This document shows positions 6,226 to 15,897 of a DNA stretch of 64,000 nt, in pieces. A program made the position numbers and the translations under genes. Positions within the stretch are counted from its first letter, which is position 1. Each line of letters begins with the position of its first letter. The stretch covers positions 1 through 64,000 of the forward strand of contig NZ_LR027591.1 in NCBI RefSeq assembly GCF_900605495.1, read 5' to 3'. This DNA is from Bacilliculturomica massiliensis (lineage in GTDB: Bacteria > Bacillota > Clostridia > Peptostreptococcales > Anaerovoracaceae). Below the pieces are notes generated by a model. It was not told where the DNA came from and ran no database searches. It saw only the letters and a program-made list of their open reading frames with translations.

Positions 6226-8834
6226 AACGCTTCATAAGCTGGACTCTGGCCCTTGCGCTGATGTTTTCCTGCAGTTTGGCGTCGCCCGTATTTGCCGCGG
6301 ACAGCGCTGCGGCCACCACCATGCGGCTGGAACGGACGGAAGGGACCGTCTCCCTCACGGGAAAGAATGAAAAATCTCTGGTCATCACGGAAGGTATGAA
6401 ATTGGCCAGCGGAAATACCCTGACCACAAAATTAAAGAGCTACGCTTACATCAGCCTGGACGACAAAAAGGCAGTAAAACTGGACGGCTCTTCCTCTGCC
6501 GAAGTGCAGAAATCGGGCAAAAAGCTCGAAGTCCTGCTCAACTCCGGCAAGCTCTTTTTCAACGTAAAGGTACCTCTGGAAAGCGATGAGAGTCTCAATG
6601 TCAGAAGTTCCACCATGACTGCCGGCGTGCGTGGCACCGCAGGCGTGATCGAGATCGTAAACGATCAGGTATCAAAGCTGCATCTGCTGGAGGGAACGGT
6701 GCAGCTGACCGATTACAGTTCCCCCTCCGGAAAGGCCCGTGTGGTCACGGTACAGGTAGGTCAGACGGCCACCTGCGTAAGCCCCACGGGAAGCGCCGGC
6801 GACGCGGCCGTTTCCGTGGAAAAGATGGAAGTTTCCGCGGTCCCGGGGTTTGCTGCGGTGGAGATCGCAAGAGATCCGCAGCTGGCGGACAAGATCAGAA
6901 AACAGTCCTCTCTGGATGTGGACAGCATGATCAGCGGCGCTCAGAGCCGCCTTGACCAGGACGAAGCCGCCCAGCTGAAAAGACAGCAGGCCGCCGGCTC
7001 CGCAGTAAGGGAAAACATCATTGCGGACAGCGGGATCTTTCGGGACAGCTCATCGGCCGTGGGCAGTAGCGGCGGCGGAGGCGGAAACAACGGCGGCGGA
7101 AACAGCGGAGGCAACGCCCCCACGTCTCCGGCGGAACCCACCCCGGACTCCATTACGCTGACAGGCGCTGTGACCGCAGACTTGGCCAACGCCGCCCTGA
7201 CCTCTTTCAGCGCCGTGACCATCGCAAACGGCGCGGCCCCCTCTGCCACCACGCTTACCATCCAAGACGGCGAATCGGTGACGGTCCCCGCGGGCAGATC
7301 TCTCACCCTGGAGAGAGGCACACAGACCACCATCGACGGTTCCCTCGATGTGGCAGGCACGCTGGTTGACTCCGGCCTGATCCAATGCAATGTGGGAAAC
7401 GCCGTCGCCGTGTCTGATACGGGAGTCTTTCAATTTAAAGGAGGTATACTGTGGGGCGTGCCCGGCCTGTCCGCTCCCCCCATCCACAACACCGGCGCCT
7501 TTCAGGACAGCTCGGGTTCCCGGCTTTCTGTAACGGGCGCCTGTGTGCTCAACGAAGGAAGTACTTACATGGAGAGCCTGAACGACGTCTTCGCCGCGCT
7601 TACCGGCGACAGCAATCGGCTGAGACTGGTGACAAGTTCGCCCGGCGCCAACCCTATCTCCGGCGATCTGGTCCTTCCGGCCGGGGTGGGTGTTTCTCTG
7701 GATCTGAGCTCCTACGAGCTTTCTCTGGGCCAGTACTCCATCACAGTGGAGGACGGGGCCTCGATCTCTCTTTCGGGCACGGGGATCATCTCCGCCAATG
7801 AGACCGTCCTGCGCAGCGCCGGGCGGATCGATATGTCAGGTACCTTCACGCTGCGCAGTCGTTCCGGCAGCGCGACGGCCCTTGAGATCTCCGGAGGCGA
7901 TGTGCGGATCACCGGAGCTCCCAAAATATACGGCGGTTCCTCCGCCATCACAGGCGCCGCTCCCGCTTCCCATCTGACGATCAGCGGGGGAACGCTGCAG
8001 AGCGATTCCGGTTACGCTGTGACCTGGGCGGGGACAGGCGAAATGACCGGCGGCACGGTCTACGGTTACCGTCACGCCGGATCCGGCTCCCACATCTTCA
8101 CGCTCCGAAACGGCAGCGTGTTGGAACCAGTCTCCCCCACCGCGGGAGATCCGTCCTCCCCTGCTCCCGTCAAGCTGGAGGCTGAAGGCTTTGTTGTGGA
8201 AGGCGGCGCAGCCGCCGTCGTACAGGCCGCTTCCGCTTCCGCGGTCATCGACAATGAGCAGGCGTCCTTCCGCTTCAACAGCGGAACCGTCGCGAAGGCA
8301 GCAGGCGGACAGTACTTTGCAGATCCGGAAAAGGTGGAATATACGGTCCCTTCCGGCTGTGCCGGCTTGTCTAACGACGAAAACTCTCAGCTGTCCTATG
8401 GAATATATGACGATCCAAAATCAGTTGTTGAGCAGATCAATATGGGGAGTATGGGGAGTATGGGGATCGATACGGTTTGTCATCTATACCTCAGGGACGG
8501 CCTGGAGCTGGATAAGAACATTATGGGCTATAATTTATCCATCACGGGGGTGGGCGACGCCCCGGTCACCATAAGCGGCAACTACTTCAGCGCCCTCGTC
8601 ACGATCCAGCAGGCCGGCACGATAAACAACGTGGCGATCGTAAACAACTCCACTGATACTACCAGTATTCCTGCGGCTCTGGCCGCTCCAAACGTCCCCG
8701 ACGGCTCGTACACATTGAAGGCCAAGTCAGAAATCGTCTGTCTGATTTCAAGGGATCAGCACATCCCGGGACAGTATCAGGACGACGGCTATTATACGCT
8801 GGCTTCCGACCAACTGCGCAGTGCGCTTCTATAA
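6219..8834 (+). CDS. Secreted FecR-domain protein with beta-repeat region
   Basis: 871 residues. A signal peptide (about 1-27, ending SPVFA-AD) precedes a FecR domain at about 35-190, with the typical run EGTVSLTGKNEKSLVITEGM abbreviated and a VRSSTMTAGVRGTAGVIEI-like core. A glycine/asparagine-rich hinge lies near 282-298. The remaining 550 residues are beta-rich with many S-I-T-L-S-G type strands, resembling a right-handed beta-helix or filamentous stalk. A small tandem repeat (ATGGGGAGT three times, 8442-8468) encodes S-M-G repeats. It is overlapped by the HD-GYP gene and overlaps the cyclase gene by one base. FecR proteins next to CHASE2 cyclases recur in bacteria; it may be the extracellular partner of the CHASE2 sensor (inference). 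Confidence 0.85.
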   Translation: MLKRFISWTLALALMFSCSLASPVFAADSAAATTMRLERTEGTVSLTGKNEKSLVITEGMKLASGNTLTTKLKSYAYISLDDKKAVKLDGSSSAEVQKSGKKLEVLLNSGKLFFNVKVPLESDESLNVRSSTMTAGVRGTAGVIEIVNDQVSKLHLLEGTVQLTDYSSPSGKARVVTVQVGQTATCVSPTGSAGDAAVSVEKMEVSAVPGFAAVEIARDPQLADKIRKQSSLDVDSMISGAQSRLDQDEAAQLKRQQAAGSAVRENIIADSGIFRDSSSAVGSSGGGGGNNGGGNSGGNAPTSPAEPTPDSITLTGAVTADLANAALTSFSAVTIANGAAPSATTLTIQDGESVTVPAGRSLTLERGTQTTIDGSLDVAGTLVDSGLIQCNVGNAVAVSDTGVFQFKGGILWGVPGLSAPPIHNTGAFQDSSGSRLSVTGACVLNEGSTYMESLNDVFAALTGDSNRLRLVTSSPGANPISGDLVLPAGVGVSLDLSSYELSLGQYSITVEDGASISLSGTGIISANETVLRSAGRIDMSGTFTLRSRSGSATALEISGGDVRITGAPKIYGGSSAITGAAPASHLTISGGTLQSDSGYAVTWAGTGEMTGGTVYGYRHAGSGSHIFTLRNGSVLEPVSPTAGDPSSPAPVKLEAEGFVVEGGAAAVVQAASASAVIDNEQASFRFNSGTVAKAAGGQYFADPEKVEYTVPSGCAGLSNDENSQLSYGIYDDPKSVVEQINMGSMGSMGIDTVCHLYLRDGLELDKNIMGYNLSITGVGDAPVTISGNYFSALVTIQQAGTINNVAIVNNSTDTTSIPAALAAPNVPDGSYTLKAKSEIVCLISRDQHIPGQYQDDGYYTLASDQLRSALL

Positions 8835-10723
8835 TGACATCTTATAACCAATTCAAAAAGATCTGCGTCTGCCTGCTGGCGGCCGCTGCAATGACCGCCC
8901 TCTGCGGAAGCGGCCTCCTGTACCGGCCGGACAATGCGTTGTCCGACCGGCTCTATCAGCGGCCTCAGGCGCTGGACGGCAATATTGCCATACTGGAGAT
9001 CGACCAGCGCAGTCTGGACGAACTGGGTCCCATTCAAAATTGGGGCCGGGGTCTCATGGCGGATATCATCCGAAGGCTCTGCACCGATCCGGAGAACGCT
9101 CCGGCGGTCATCGGCCTGGATATTCTCTACTCCGGCGAGACAGAAGCCGCCGGAGACCAGGCTCTCGCCGACGCCTGCTCCCTTGGCGTTCCCGTGGTCG
9201 CAGCCTGCGCCGCGGATTTCGGATCCCGGCTCGTCACTGCGGAAGACGGCTCGTTCTACATGGATCCCTCGTCCATCGTGGGATTCGACGGGCCCTATGA
9301 CGCTCTGTCGTCGGCTGCCGCCGCTGCCGGCCATATCAATACCATGCTTGATGAGGACGGCGTTCTCCGCCACGCGATCTGGCGGCTGAAGCTGCCGGAC
9401 GGCAGTGAAGTCCCCTCTCTGGCCGCACAGATCTGCCGGATCTATACGGAGAAAATGGATCTCAGGGGCGAAGACGGCGGACGATCGGCCGGACCCGAAA
9501 CGGAACCGGGCCCGGAGACTGCGCCGCACATAGACGAGCACTCTCTCTGGTACGTCCCCTTCCGGGCCGCTCCCGGAGGCTACAGCGACGGCTATTCGGT
9601 GAGCGGCCTGTTAGACGGCACGCTGCCTCCTGAGATATTTGCAGACAAGATCGTACTGATCGGTCCCTATGCTTCAGGACTTCAGGATCACTTTATCACA
9701 TCCATTGACCGCGCGCAGCACATGTACGGTGTGGAATATCAGGCAAATCAGATCGACGCCCTCCTGCACGGCGACAGGAAGGCGGAGGCGCTCCTTTTTC
9801 CGCAGCTCCTGACGGTCTTCTTTCTCTCGGCTCTGTGTCTGTACTTCTTTCTGGACCGCAGGATCCTGATCTCCGTCGCCGTGTGGTCTGCTGTCTGCTG
9901 CTTCTCACTGATATTCTGTGTGCTTCTGTACCAGAATGGTACCGTGCTCCGGGCGCTTTATGTCCCTTTTTCCGTGACGCTTCTCTTCATCGCCTCTGTA
10001 GCCTTAAATTACACGCGTGCGGCTCTGGAAAAACGCCGGGTCACAAACACGTTTCAGCGCTATGTTGCGCCGGAGATCGTCCGCGAACTGCTCCATGACG
10101 GCAGTGATTCACTGGAAACGGGAGGACGGCTTACGGAGATCGCCGTACTGTTTGTCGATATTCGGGGCTTTACCACCATGAGCGAGCGTCTGGCTCCCGC
10201 TCAGATGGTCCACATCCTAAACCGCTGTCTGACGCTGACCGCCGACTGCATCCTGGAAAATGGAGGCACTCTGGACAAATTCATAGGCGACTGCACCATG
10301 GCCTTCTGGGGCGCTCCACTGCCTCAGAAAGACAGCATTTTCAAGGCGGTAAAGACCGCTCTGGACATGCAGGAACGCTCCCGCCGACTGAACGAGAGTC
10401 TCCGCGCGCAATGCGGGTTCACAGTCAGCTTCGGCATCGGCATCCACTGCGGGCCCGCCGTGGTGGGCAACATCGGCTCACCGTTCCGCATGGATTACAC
10501 GGCCATCGGCGACACGGTGAACACGGCCTCCCGCCTGGAATCCAACGCGCCTCCCGGAAATATACTGGTCAGCGCCGCTGTTGCGGACGCAGTGAGGGAC
10601 CGCGTACAGCTCACATCTCTGGGGACAAATATCACATTAAAAGGAAAGACGGAGGGATTTGAAATTTTTCGCGTGGACGGTCTGTCCCCGGAAAAAACAT
10701 CCCGAGAGGATCATAAAGTATGA
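8834..10723 (+). CDS. CHASE2-domain class III adenylate cyclase
   Basis: 629 residues. An N-terminal membrane segment (8-26) is followed by an extracellular CHASE2 domain (about 30-310, with the marks I-A-I-L-E-I-D and D-I-L-Y-S-G), three membrane segments (about 318-395) and a catalytic domain (about 430-615). The two metal-binding aspartates are in FVDIRGFT (near 441) and KFIGDCTMAFWG. The substrate-selecting lysine precedes FIGD and its partner is the threonine in MDYTAIGDTVN, the Lys-Thr pair of ATP-specific class IIIb cyclases. NTASRLE holds the transition-state asparagine and arginine. It should therefore make cAMP. It overlaps the genes on both sides (TAATG and ATGA). Confidence 0.92.
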   Translation: MTSYNQFKKICVCLLAAAAMTALCGSGLLYRPDNALSDRLYQRPQALDGNIAILEIDQRSLDELGPIQNWGRGLMADIIRRLCTDPENAPAVIGLDILYSGETEAAGDQALADACSLGVPVVAACAADFGSRLVTAEDGSFYMDPSSIVGFDGPYDALSSAAAAAGHINTMLDEDGVLRHAIWRLKLPDGSEVPSLAAQICRIYTEKMDLRGEDGGRSAGPETEPGPETAPHIDEHSLWYVPFRAAPGGYSDGYSVSGLLDGTLPPEIFADKIVLIGPYASGLQDHFITSIDRAQHMYGVEYQANQIDALLHGDRKAEALLFPQLLTVFFLSALCLYFFLDRRILISVAVWSAVCCFSLIFCVLLYQNGTVLRALYVPFSVTLLFIASVALNYTRAALEKRRVTNTFQRYVAPEIVRELLHDGSDSLETGGRLTEIAVLFVDIRGFTTMSERLAPAQMVHILNRCLTLTADCILENGGTLDKFIGDCTMAFWGAPLPQKDSIFKAVKTALDMQERSRRLNESLRAQCGFTVSFGIGIHCGPAVVGNIGSPFRMDYTAIGDTVNTASRLESNAPPGNILVSAAVADAVRDRVQLTSLGTNITLKGKTEGFEIFRVDGLSPEKTSREDHKV

Positions 10724-12375
10724 GAAGAAGAATTTTTTCCGTCCTATTGGCGGCAATATTCGTCTGTGGCTCATATGCCCCTGTAAATGGGGCGGACGGC
10801 GATTCCGCTCCGCAGAATCCCGGCAGTCCGTCCGGCCTGTGCCGGACGGCGGACGGGGGCATGCTCATCACAGATGAATATTATAAAGTTATCTGGCAGC
10901 AGGGGCCCGACGGTACGCTTTCCCTGTTTGCCGGCGCCCTTTCCGGTTCTGGCGAAGACGGCGCGCCTGCAGGCGGCTATCGGGATGGAAAACAGGCCGA
11001 CGCCCTCTTTTCCCATCCGTGGTCCGTCGCCCCCTTCCTCCGCGGGTACGCCGTATCCGATACGGGAAACAACGTGATCCGCTATATGGACGGCTCACGG
11101 GTGGTCACCGCAGCGGGGGACGGTCAGACGGGACTACGCGACGGCGCTGCCGCAAAAGCCCAATTCTCCCGTCCCACAGGTCTTGCCAGGGACGACAGCG
11201 GCAGTCTCTATATCGCGGACACCGGAAACAATGTGATACGCCGTCTCAGCGCAGACGGAACGGTCACAACCTTTGCCGGAAACGGCGAAGGCTGCGCGGA
11301 CGGCGCGCTTTCCGACGCCCGTTTCCGCCAGCCCACCGGCCTGTGCTGGAGCGGCGGCACACTGTATGTGGCGGATTCCGGCAATCATCGGATCTGCAAG
11401 ATAGAGAACGGGACCGTTGCCACGCTGGCCGGAGCAGTATTGCAGAGCGGCGACGCCGCTTTTCAGACCGGCTACCGAAACGGCCCTGCGGCCGCAGCGC
11501 GTTTCGCCAACCCGCAGGGGATCGCCGTGGGCGAGGACGGATCTGTCTATATCGCAGACACGGGCAACCAGGCGATCCGCCGTATTCGAGACGGTTACGT
11601 CAGCACCCTGACGGCCGCCGACACATCGCACGGCATGGACGCGGGCAGTCTGGACCCTTTGGATCCTCTGGCCGCGGCCCGACATCCGGTCTCTCCCCGA
11701 TCCATGATCGCATACGGCGGTCTGCTGTACGCGGCGGATCCTTTTTCTCGGCACGTTTTCCGACTGAGCACCGAAGATATCCCGTCTTTTGCAGATGTAC
11801 CGAAAGACGCCTGGTATGCCGGCGCCGTGTCCTTCGCCTCGGAAAACAGAATATTGGCCGGCACCTCTCACGCCGCCTTTGATCCGGAAACTGCGATGAC
11901 CCGCGCCATGTTCGTCACCGCGCTTGCAAATCTTCACCTTTCCCTTTATCCTGATGAGCTGTTGTCTGGAACTGCGTATTTCTCTGACGTTCCGGCAGAT
12001 GGATGGTATGTGAAGGCAGCGGGATGGGCATTTGAACGGGGCGTGATCAAAGGCGACGGCGACGGCTGTTTCCGGCCCGACGCCCCGGTGACCCGGGAGG
12101 AACTGGTCACTATGCTGAATAACTATGCGAAAAGCGGCCAAACCCCCGGCGCAGCCGCCGCGGGAAGCTCCCTGCAGGAAACGGAAAGCGCGGATAACGC
12201 GGATCTCCGTCCATATCCCGACGCCGCCGACGTGAAGCCCTATGCTCTTCCCGCTTTCCGATGGGCCTGCGGAGCAGGACTGATCAGCGGTTCTGACGGC
12301 AGGCTCATGCCGGCCGCGCCGGCTACCCGGGCCGAGACGGCGCAGATCATAAAAAACTTCGCCATGCTTCAGTGA
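10720..12375 (+). CDS. NHL-repeat protein with three SLH domains (cell-surface)
   Basis: 551 residues. A signal peptide (1-24) precedes a beta-propeller of NHL repeats (about 35-345) with repeated YIADTGNNVIRR-like blades (at least five). Three S-layer homology domains follow (about 356-551), each with the F-x-D-V-x-x-x-x-W-Y pattern and ending in TRAE/TREE motifs. SLH domains bind pyruvylated secondary wall polymer, so the propeller would be displayed on the cell surface. It overlaps the cyclase gene by four bases, the last gene of the operon. It could present or bind the ligand that the FecR and CHASE2 proteins sense; that is inference. Confidence 0.88.
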   Translation: MRRRIFSVLLAAIFVCGSYAPVNGADGDSAPQNPGSPSGLCRTADGGMLITDEYYKVIWQQGPDGTLSLFAGALSGSGEDGAPAGGYRDGKQADALFSHPWSVAPFLRGYAVSDTGNNVIRYMDGSRVVTAAGDGQTGLRDGAAAKAQFSRPTGLARDDSGSLYIADTGNNVIRRLSADGTVTTFAGNGEGCADGALSDARFRQPTGLCWSGGTLYVADSGNHRICKIENGTVATLAGAVLQSGDAAFQTGYRNGPAAAARFANPQGIAVGEDGSVYIADTGNQAIRRIRDGYVSTLTAADTSHGMDAGSLDPLDPLAAARHPVSPRSMIAYGGLLYAADPFSRHVFRLSTEDIPSFADVPKDAWYAGAVSFASENRILAGTSHAAFDPETAMTRAMFVTALANLHLSLYPDELLSGTAYFSDVPADGWYVKAAGWAFERGVIKGDGDGCFRPDAPVTREELVTMLNNYAKSGQTPGAAAAGSSLQETESADNADLRPYPDAADVKPYALPAFRWACGAGLISGSDGRLMPAAPATRAETAQIIKNFAMLQ

Positions 12376-12545
12376 GGCCCCGGCGGCCTTCGGTCCGCAG
12401 CAGGATCGAAGCGGCGGCGTTAAAAGGAAGCAGCGCCAGACAGGAACAATGAAAAGGAAAACGACATCGCACAAAACATCGTAAAGTGAGTTTATTGCAA
12501 AGGATTCTGATCATCTCTCTCGGCAATTCGTGCCGTAATTATAAA

Positions 12546-12587
12546 AAGACTCCGCCGGGCATATTGCGCATCCACCGGCGGAGTCTT
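12546..12587. terminator. Bidirectional intrinsic terminator
   Basis: AAGACTCCGCCGG (12546-12558) pairs perfectly with CCGGCGGAGTCTT (12575-12587), with A-runs left and T-runs right, so it can stop the signalling operon from the left and the AEC transporter transcript from the right. Confidence 0.85.
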
Positions 12588-12621
12588 TTCATATCCATAT
12601 TTTCATCGGCGCCTGCCACTC

Positions 12622-13554
12622 TCAGTACAGTCCCGCCGCATTCAGCAGCCAGATCACGCAGGGCATGCTGAACATGACCAGGAGGTTTGAGAGGATCACC
12701 GTCTTGTTTGCCAGCATCAGGTCCCCTCCGTTGGTCTCCGACATGGGGCAGGAAAGCAGAGCGGCCGGCATGCTGAACAGCGTCACCGCGACCACGGCCA
12801 CATCCCTTGGAGCAGGTATCAGAAGAAAAATTCCTGTAAATACCAGAGGACAGACCGCCAGTTTCACCAGAGTGATCCACCACGCCGTAGGGCTGCGAAA
12901 AAGCTCTCTGAAGGGAATTCGGCTGATGGAACTGCCCACGCTGAGAAGGATCAGCGGCACGGTCAGATTCCCTACCAGATTGATGGGCTCATAGAGCAGA
13001 TGGGGCAGCTGTACACCGCACAGAAACAGGATGAAGGAAAGAACCGTGGCAAAAAGCCCGTTGTTCAGACACTGGCGGAACACGCCCCAGCCCGTCTCTT
13101 TGCCGAATATTTTGTAGCCGTAGGAAAACATCAGCAGATTCTGCGCCAGTCCGAACATGACCACATAAAAGATCCCCAGGCTGCCGAACAGCACCTGCAT
13201 GATAGGTATACCCAAAAACCCCTGGTTTCCAAAGGTAAAAAGGAACTGTTCCGTGCCCAGCCGTCCCCGGTCCTCCTGTTTTGAAAACCGGCCCCAGACC
13301 TCTGAGACCGCCACAAAGAGAAACGTTCCCGCAAACCCTGCCGCGATCAGCATCAACGCGTTATGCAGCAGCTCCGTAGAAAACTCCCGCTGCATGCCGA
13401 AAATGATCAGACATGGATTGGTAATATTCACCACCACCTTGTTGATCGTCTCCGAGGCCTCCTGGCTGATATAACCCGATTTCCCTCCGTAGGCGCCGAT
13501 CAGCATGATGAGAAAAAGCACTGCGATCTCAACCGCTATTTCCTGAAATTCCAT
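12622..13554 (-). CDS. AEC (auxin efflux carrier) family transporter
   Basis: The 310-residue protein has about ten membrane segments in two five-helix halves and polar loops containing the family motifs N-x-x-x-P-x-L-I-I-F, F-G-N-Q-G-F-L-G-I-P and, in the second half, P-L-I-L-L-S-V-G-S-S. Prokaryotic members export or import organic anions such as malate; the substrate here is unknown. It lies 55 bases after deoC on the same strand and ends at the bidirectional terminator, so it is probably co-transcribed with deoC. Confidence 0.87.
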   Translation of the reverse strand: MEFQEIAVEIAVLFLIMLIGAYGGKSGYISQEASETINKVVVNITNPCLIIFGMQREFSTELLHNALMLIAAGFAGTFLFVAVSEVWGRFSKQEDRGRLGTEQFLFTFGNQGFLGIPIMQVLFGSLGIFYVVMFGLAQNLLMFSYGYKIFGKETGWGVFRQCLNNGLFATVLSFILFLCGVQLPHLLYEPINLVGNLTVPLILLSVGSSISRIPFRELFRSPTAWWITLVKLAVCPLVFTGIFLLIPAPRDVAVVAVTLFSMPAALLSCPMSETNGGDLMLANKTVILSNLLVMFSMPCVIWLLNAAGLY

Positions 13555-13609
13555 ACGCTTAAACTACTCCCAAAATTAAACTTGACGTCTGCTTCCATTA
13601 TTGCCGCAC

Positions 13610-14302
13610 CTATCGCCGCCCAGTGTGCGGCCGGCCTCGTTCGTATTCCTCCATGATCGCCGGGGAAGCGCTGGCTCCGATACGGTCCGCCCCCGCTTCG
13701 ATCATCTCCAGGGCGGTCTTCAGGTCCCGAATACCGCCGGAGGCCTTTACCTGCAGTCTGCCGCCCACCGCCTCCTTCATGAGAGCGACCAGGCGGGCTT
13801 CCGCCCCTCCCGAGGAAAAGCCGGTGGAGGTCTTCACAAAGCCGGCGCCCCCTTCCTCCGCCAGCCGGCAGGCGCGCAGGATCTCTTCATCGGTGAGCAG
13901 GCAGGTCTCAAGGATCACCTTCACACAGACGCCGCCCCCCGCCTCCGCGGCGGCTTTTACCACCGCGCGGATATCCTCTCTCACATAATCGTCCCTGCCG
14001 TCCTTCAGCGCGCCTACGGCCAGCACCATATCGATCTCGCCGGCGCCCTTCTCACAGGCCTGCGCCGTCTCAAAGGCTTTTGTCTCCGCAGTGCACGCCC
14101 CCAGAGGAAAGCCCACCACCGCGGCCACTTTTACGCCGCAGTCCGCCAGCTCCCGCGCCGCCGTTTCCACGTAGCAGGAGTTGACGCACACTGAGTAAAA
14201 TCCATACTTTACGGCCTCCGCGCAGAGTCTTTTCACATCCTCCTGGCGGGCCTCCGGCTTCAGCAGCGTGTGATCAAAATACAGATTCAGCGGTTTCTTC
14301 AT
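13610..14302 (-). CDS. deoC: Deoxyribose-phosphate aldolase
   Basis: The 230-residue protein has the class I TIM-barrel aldolase pattern: D-H-T-L-L-K-P at the N-terminus, KVAAVVGFPLGA, E-I-D-M-V, the KVILET strand and the FVKTSTGF motif with the Schiff-base lysine, then VKASGGIRD. It cleaves 2-deoxyribose-5-phosphate to glyceraldehyde-3-phosphate and acetaldehyde in deoxynucleoside breakdown. All catalytic residues are visible. The ATG has GGGGGAGGAAG just upstream. A phosphotransacylase gene lies upstream and an AEC transporter downstream. Confidence 0.94.
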   Translation of the reverse strand: MKKPLNLYFDHTLLKPEARQEDVKRLCAEAVKYGFYSVCVNSCYVETAARELADCGVKVAAVVGFPLGACTAETKAFETAQACEKGAGEIDMVLAVGALKDGRDDYVREDIRAVVKAAAEAGGGVCVKVILETCLLTDEEILRACRLAEEGGAGFVKTSTGFSSGGAEARLVALMKEAVGGRLQVKASGGIRDLKTALEMIEAGADRIGASASPAIMEEYERGRPHTGRR

Positions 14303-14605
14303 TTCTTCCTCCCCCGCGCCATTCTGCAGCGCCTTTCTACCTTCGCAGGCGTCTCACCGTCTCCCGGCCGCCGCCTCCTGCGGTTTCTCTTTATCATCGG
14401 CCGTCCTTCGGCGGCCCGGGCGTCCGCATCTGCGGCGCGCCGTCCGCGCCCGCCCTCTGGCGTTCCAGTCAGCTGCCTGCAGTACCCTTCGCCGCCCGTC
14501 ATCTGCTGCGCCGCAGGCGGAGCCTGATGCAGACGGGCCGGCCTTTGAAAAGGAAAGAAGGCCGCCCGCAGGCAGCCTCATCCCTTTGTCCTATGTACGT
14601 GTGGC
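14303..14605. other. deoC-pduL intergenic region
   Basis: Very GC-rich, with no gene. Around 14541-14577 GGGC-GGCCTT and AAAGGCC-GGCCC form an imperfect hairpin on the minus strand without a T-run, possibly a weak or Rho-linked stop for pduL. No promoter was recognised. Confidence 0.5.
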
Positions 14606-15178
14606 TTACGCCAGGATCTCCACTTCCACATCGTTGGCCAGACCGGCGGCATTGCCCTCGTCGGTGTCCAGATGCATTTCTTTCTCGTGACCTTCTCCCG
14701 CACGGATCAGGACGTTCTCAAAGATCAATCCTCTCTCTCCGGGAACTCTCACGCTGACCATCTGGTGATCCGTCACGCCGGCTTCCTTCGCCTGATCGGC
14801 GGACAGATGGATATGCCGCAGCGCTACGATGGCGCCGTGATCGATCTCGATCTCGCCAGCCGGGCCTACCAGCTTCACGCCCGGGGTACCTTCCAGCTTT
14901 CCGGATTCTCTCACAGGCGCCTTCACGCCCAGAGAACGGGCGTCGGTCATCGCCAGCTCGATCTGAGTCTCTTTGCGGACGGGCCCCAGCACGCGGATCC
15001 CTTTCAGCGTGGACTTCGGTCCCACGATATCTACTTTTTCCTCACATGCAAACTGCCCCGGCTGCTTCAGCGGCTTGGTGGGATGAAGCTCGTAACCCTT
15101 TCCGAACAGCGTTTCCAGATCCGCAGCAGACAGGTGCAGATGCTTGTTGGATAATCCTACCGGTACTTTGTAACCCAT
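14606..15178 (-). CDS. pduL: Phosphate propanoyltransferase (PduL-type phosphotransacylase)
   Basis: The 190-residue protein has the two PduL half-domains with the metal-binding histidines: SNKHLHLS at the N-terminus, then RHIHLS and the late M-H-L-D. It also shows the diagnostic V-L-G-P-x-R-x-x-T-Q motif. The enzyme converts acyl-CoA and phosphate to acyl phosphate and CoA. No microcompartment shell genes or encapsulation peptide are seen, so it probably acts in the cytosol, for example on acetyl-CoA in place of Pta. The ATG at 15178 follows AAGGAGAG; a longer frame upstream lacks a better site. Confidence 0.92.
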   Translation of the reverse strand: MGYKVPVGLSNKHLHLSAADLETLFGKGYELHPTKPLKQPGQFACEEKVDIVGPKSTLKGIRVLGPVRKETQIELAMTDARSLGVKAPVRESGKLEGTPGVKLVGPAGEIEIDHGAIVALRHIHLSADQAKEAGVTDHQMVSVRVPGERGLIFENVLIRAGEGHEKEMHLDTDEGNAAGLANDVEVEILA

Positions 15179-15355
15179 TTTCTTTTCTCTCCTTTTTGCC
15201 CCGACCCCGGAAAAGCCTGCAAAACTCTCACCTTCCGCGCGGCTGCGTTTCACGGCGCCGGGCCTGTGTTATTTGAACTATATCAGCATAAGATCGGTCC
15301 CCGGAGCCTGACTCCCAGGACCGCCTGCCTCACTTGTTGATGAGAACCCCCGTCC

Positions 15356-15892
15356 TTATTTTTCCACCAGACAGGATATGTAGGGAAGATTGCGGTATTT
15401 CTGGTCGTAATCCAGACCGAAGCCCACAATGAATTGATTGCCTACCGTAAAACATTTGTAATCCGGCTGGATCTCCACCTTCCGCCCCTCGGGCTTGTCA
15501 AGCAGCGTGCAGATCTTCAGCGACTTGGGTTTTCTGCCGCTCAGATACTCTTTCAGATACTGCAGCGTGAGACCGGAATCCACGATATCCTCCACGATGA
15601 TCACATTTCTGCCCTCCACGCCCGTATCCAGATCCTTCAGGATCCGCACTACGCCTGAGCTTTTCGTGGAAGCCCCATAGCTGGACACCGACATAAAATC
15701 TATTTTCACATCCAGGTCGACTTTGCGGATCAGATCCGCCAGAAAGGGCACCGACCCCTTCAGTATGCCGACCATCAGCACTTCCTCCCCCGCAAAATCA
15801 GCGGTGATCTCTTTTCCCAGCTCCGCGATGCGTTCCGCAAGCTGTTCCTCGCTGATGAGAACTTCCCCGAATGCATATTCCTTATCTGCCAT
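15356..15892 (-). CDS. hpt: Hypoxanthine phosphoribosyltransferase
   Basis: The 178-residue protein carries the PRPP-binding motif V-I-I-V-E-D-I-V-D-S-G, the flexible-loop region MSVSSYGASTKSSG and the C-terminal F-I-V-G-F-G-L-D-Y-D motif that contacts the purine and metal. It salvages hypoxanthine and guanine to nucleotides. The start has AAGAAGGAG upstream and lies only five bases after the YkvA stop, so it is coupled to the engB-ykvA genes. Confidence 0.94.
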   Translation of the reverse strand: MADKEYAFGEVLISEEQLAERIAELGKEITADFAGEEVLMVGILKGSVPFLADLIRKVDLDVKIDFMSVSSYGASTKSSGVVRILKDLDTGVEGRNVIIVEDIVDSGLTLQYLKEYLSGRKPKSLKICTLLDKPEGRKVEIQPDYKCFTVGNQFIVGFGLDYDQKYRNLPYISCLVEK

Positions 15893-15897
15893 TTATG

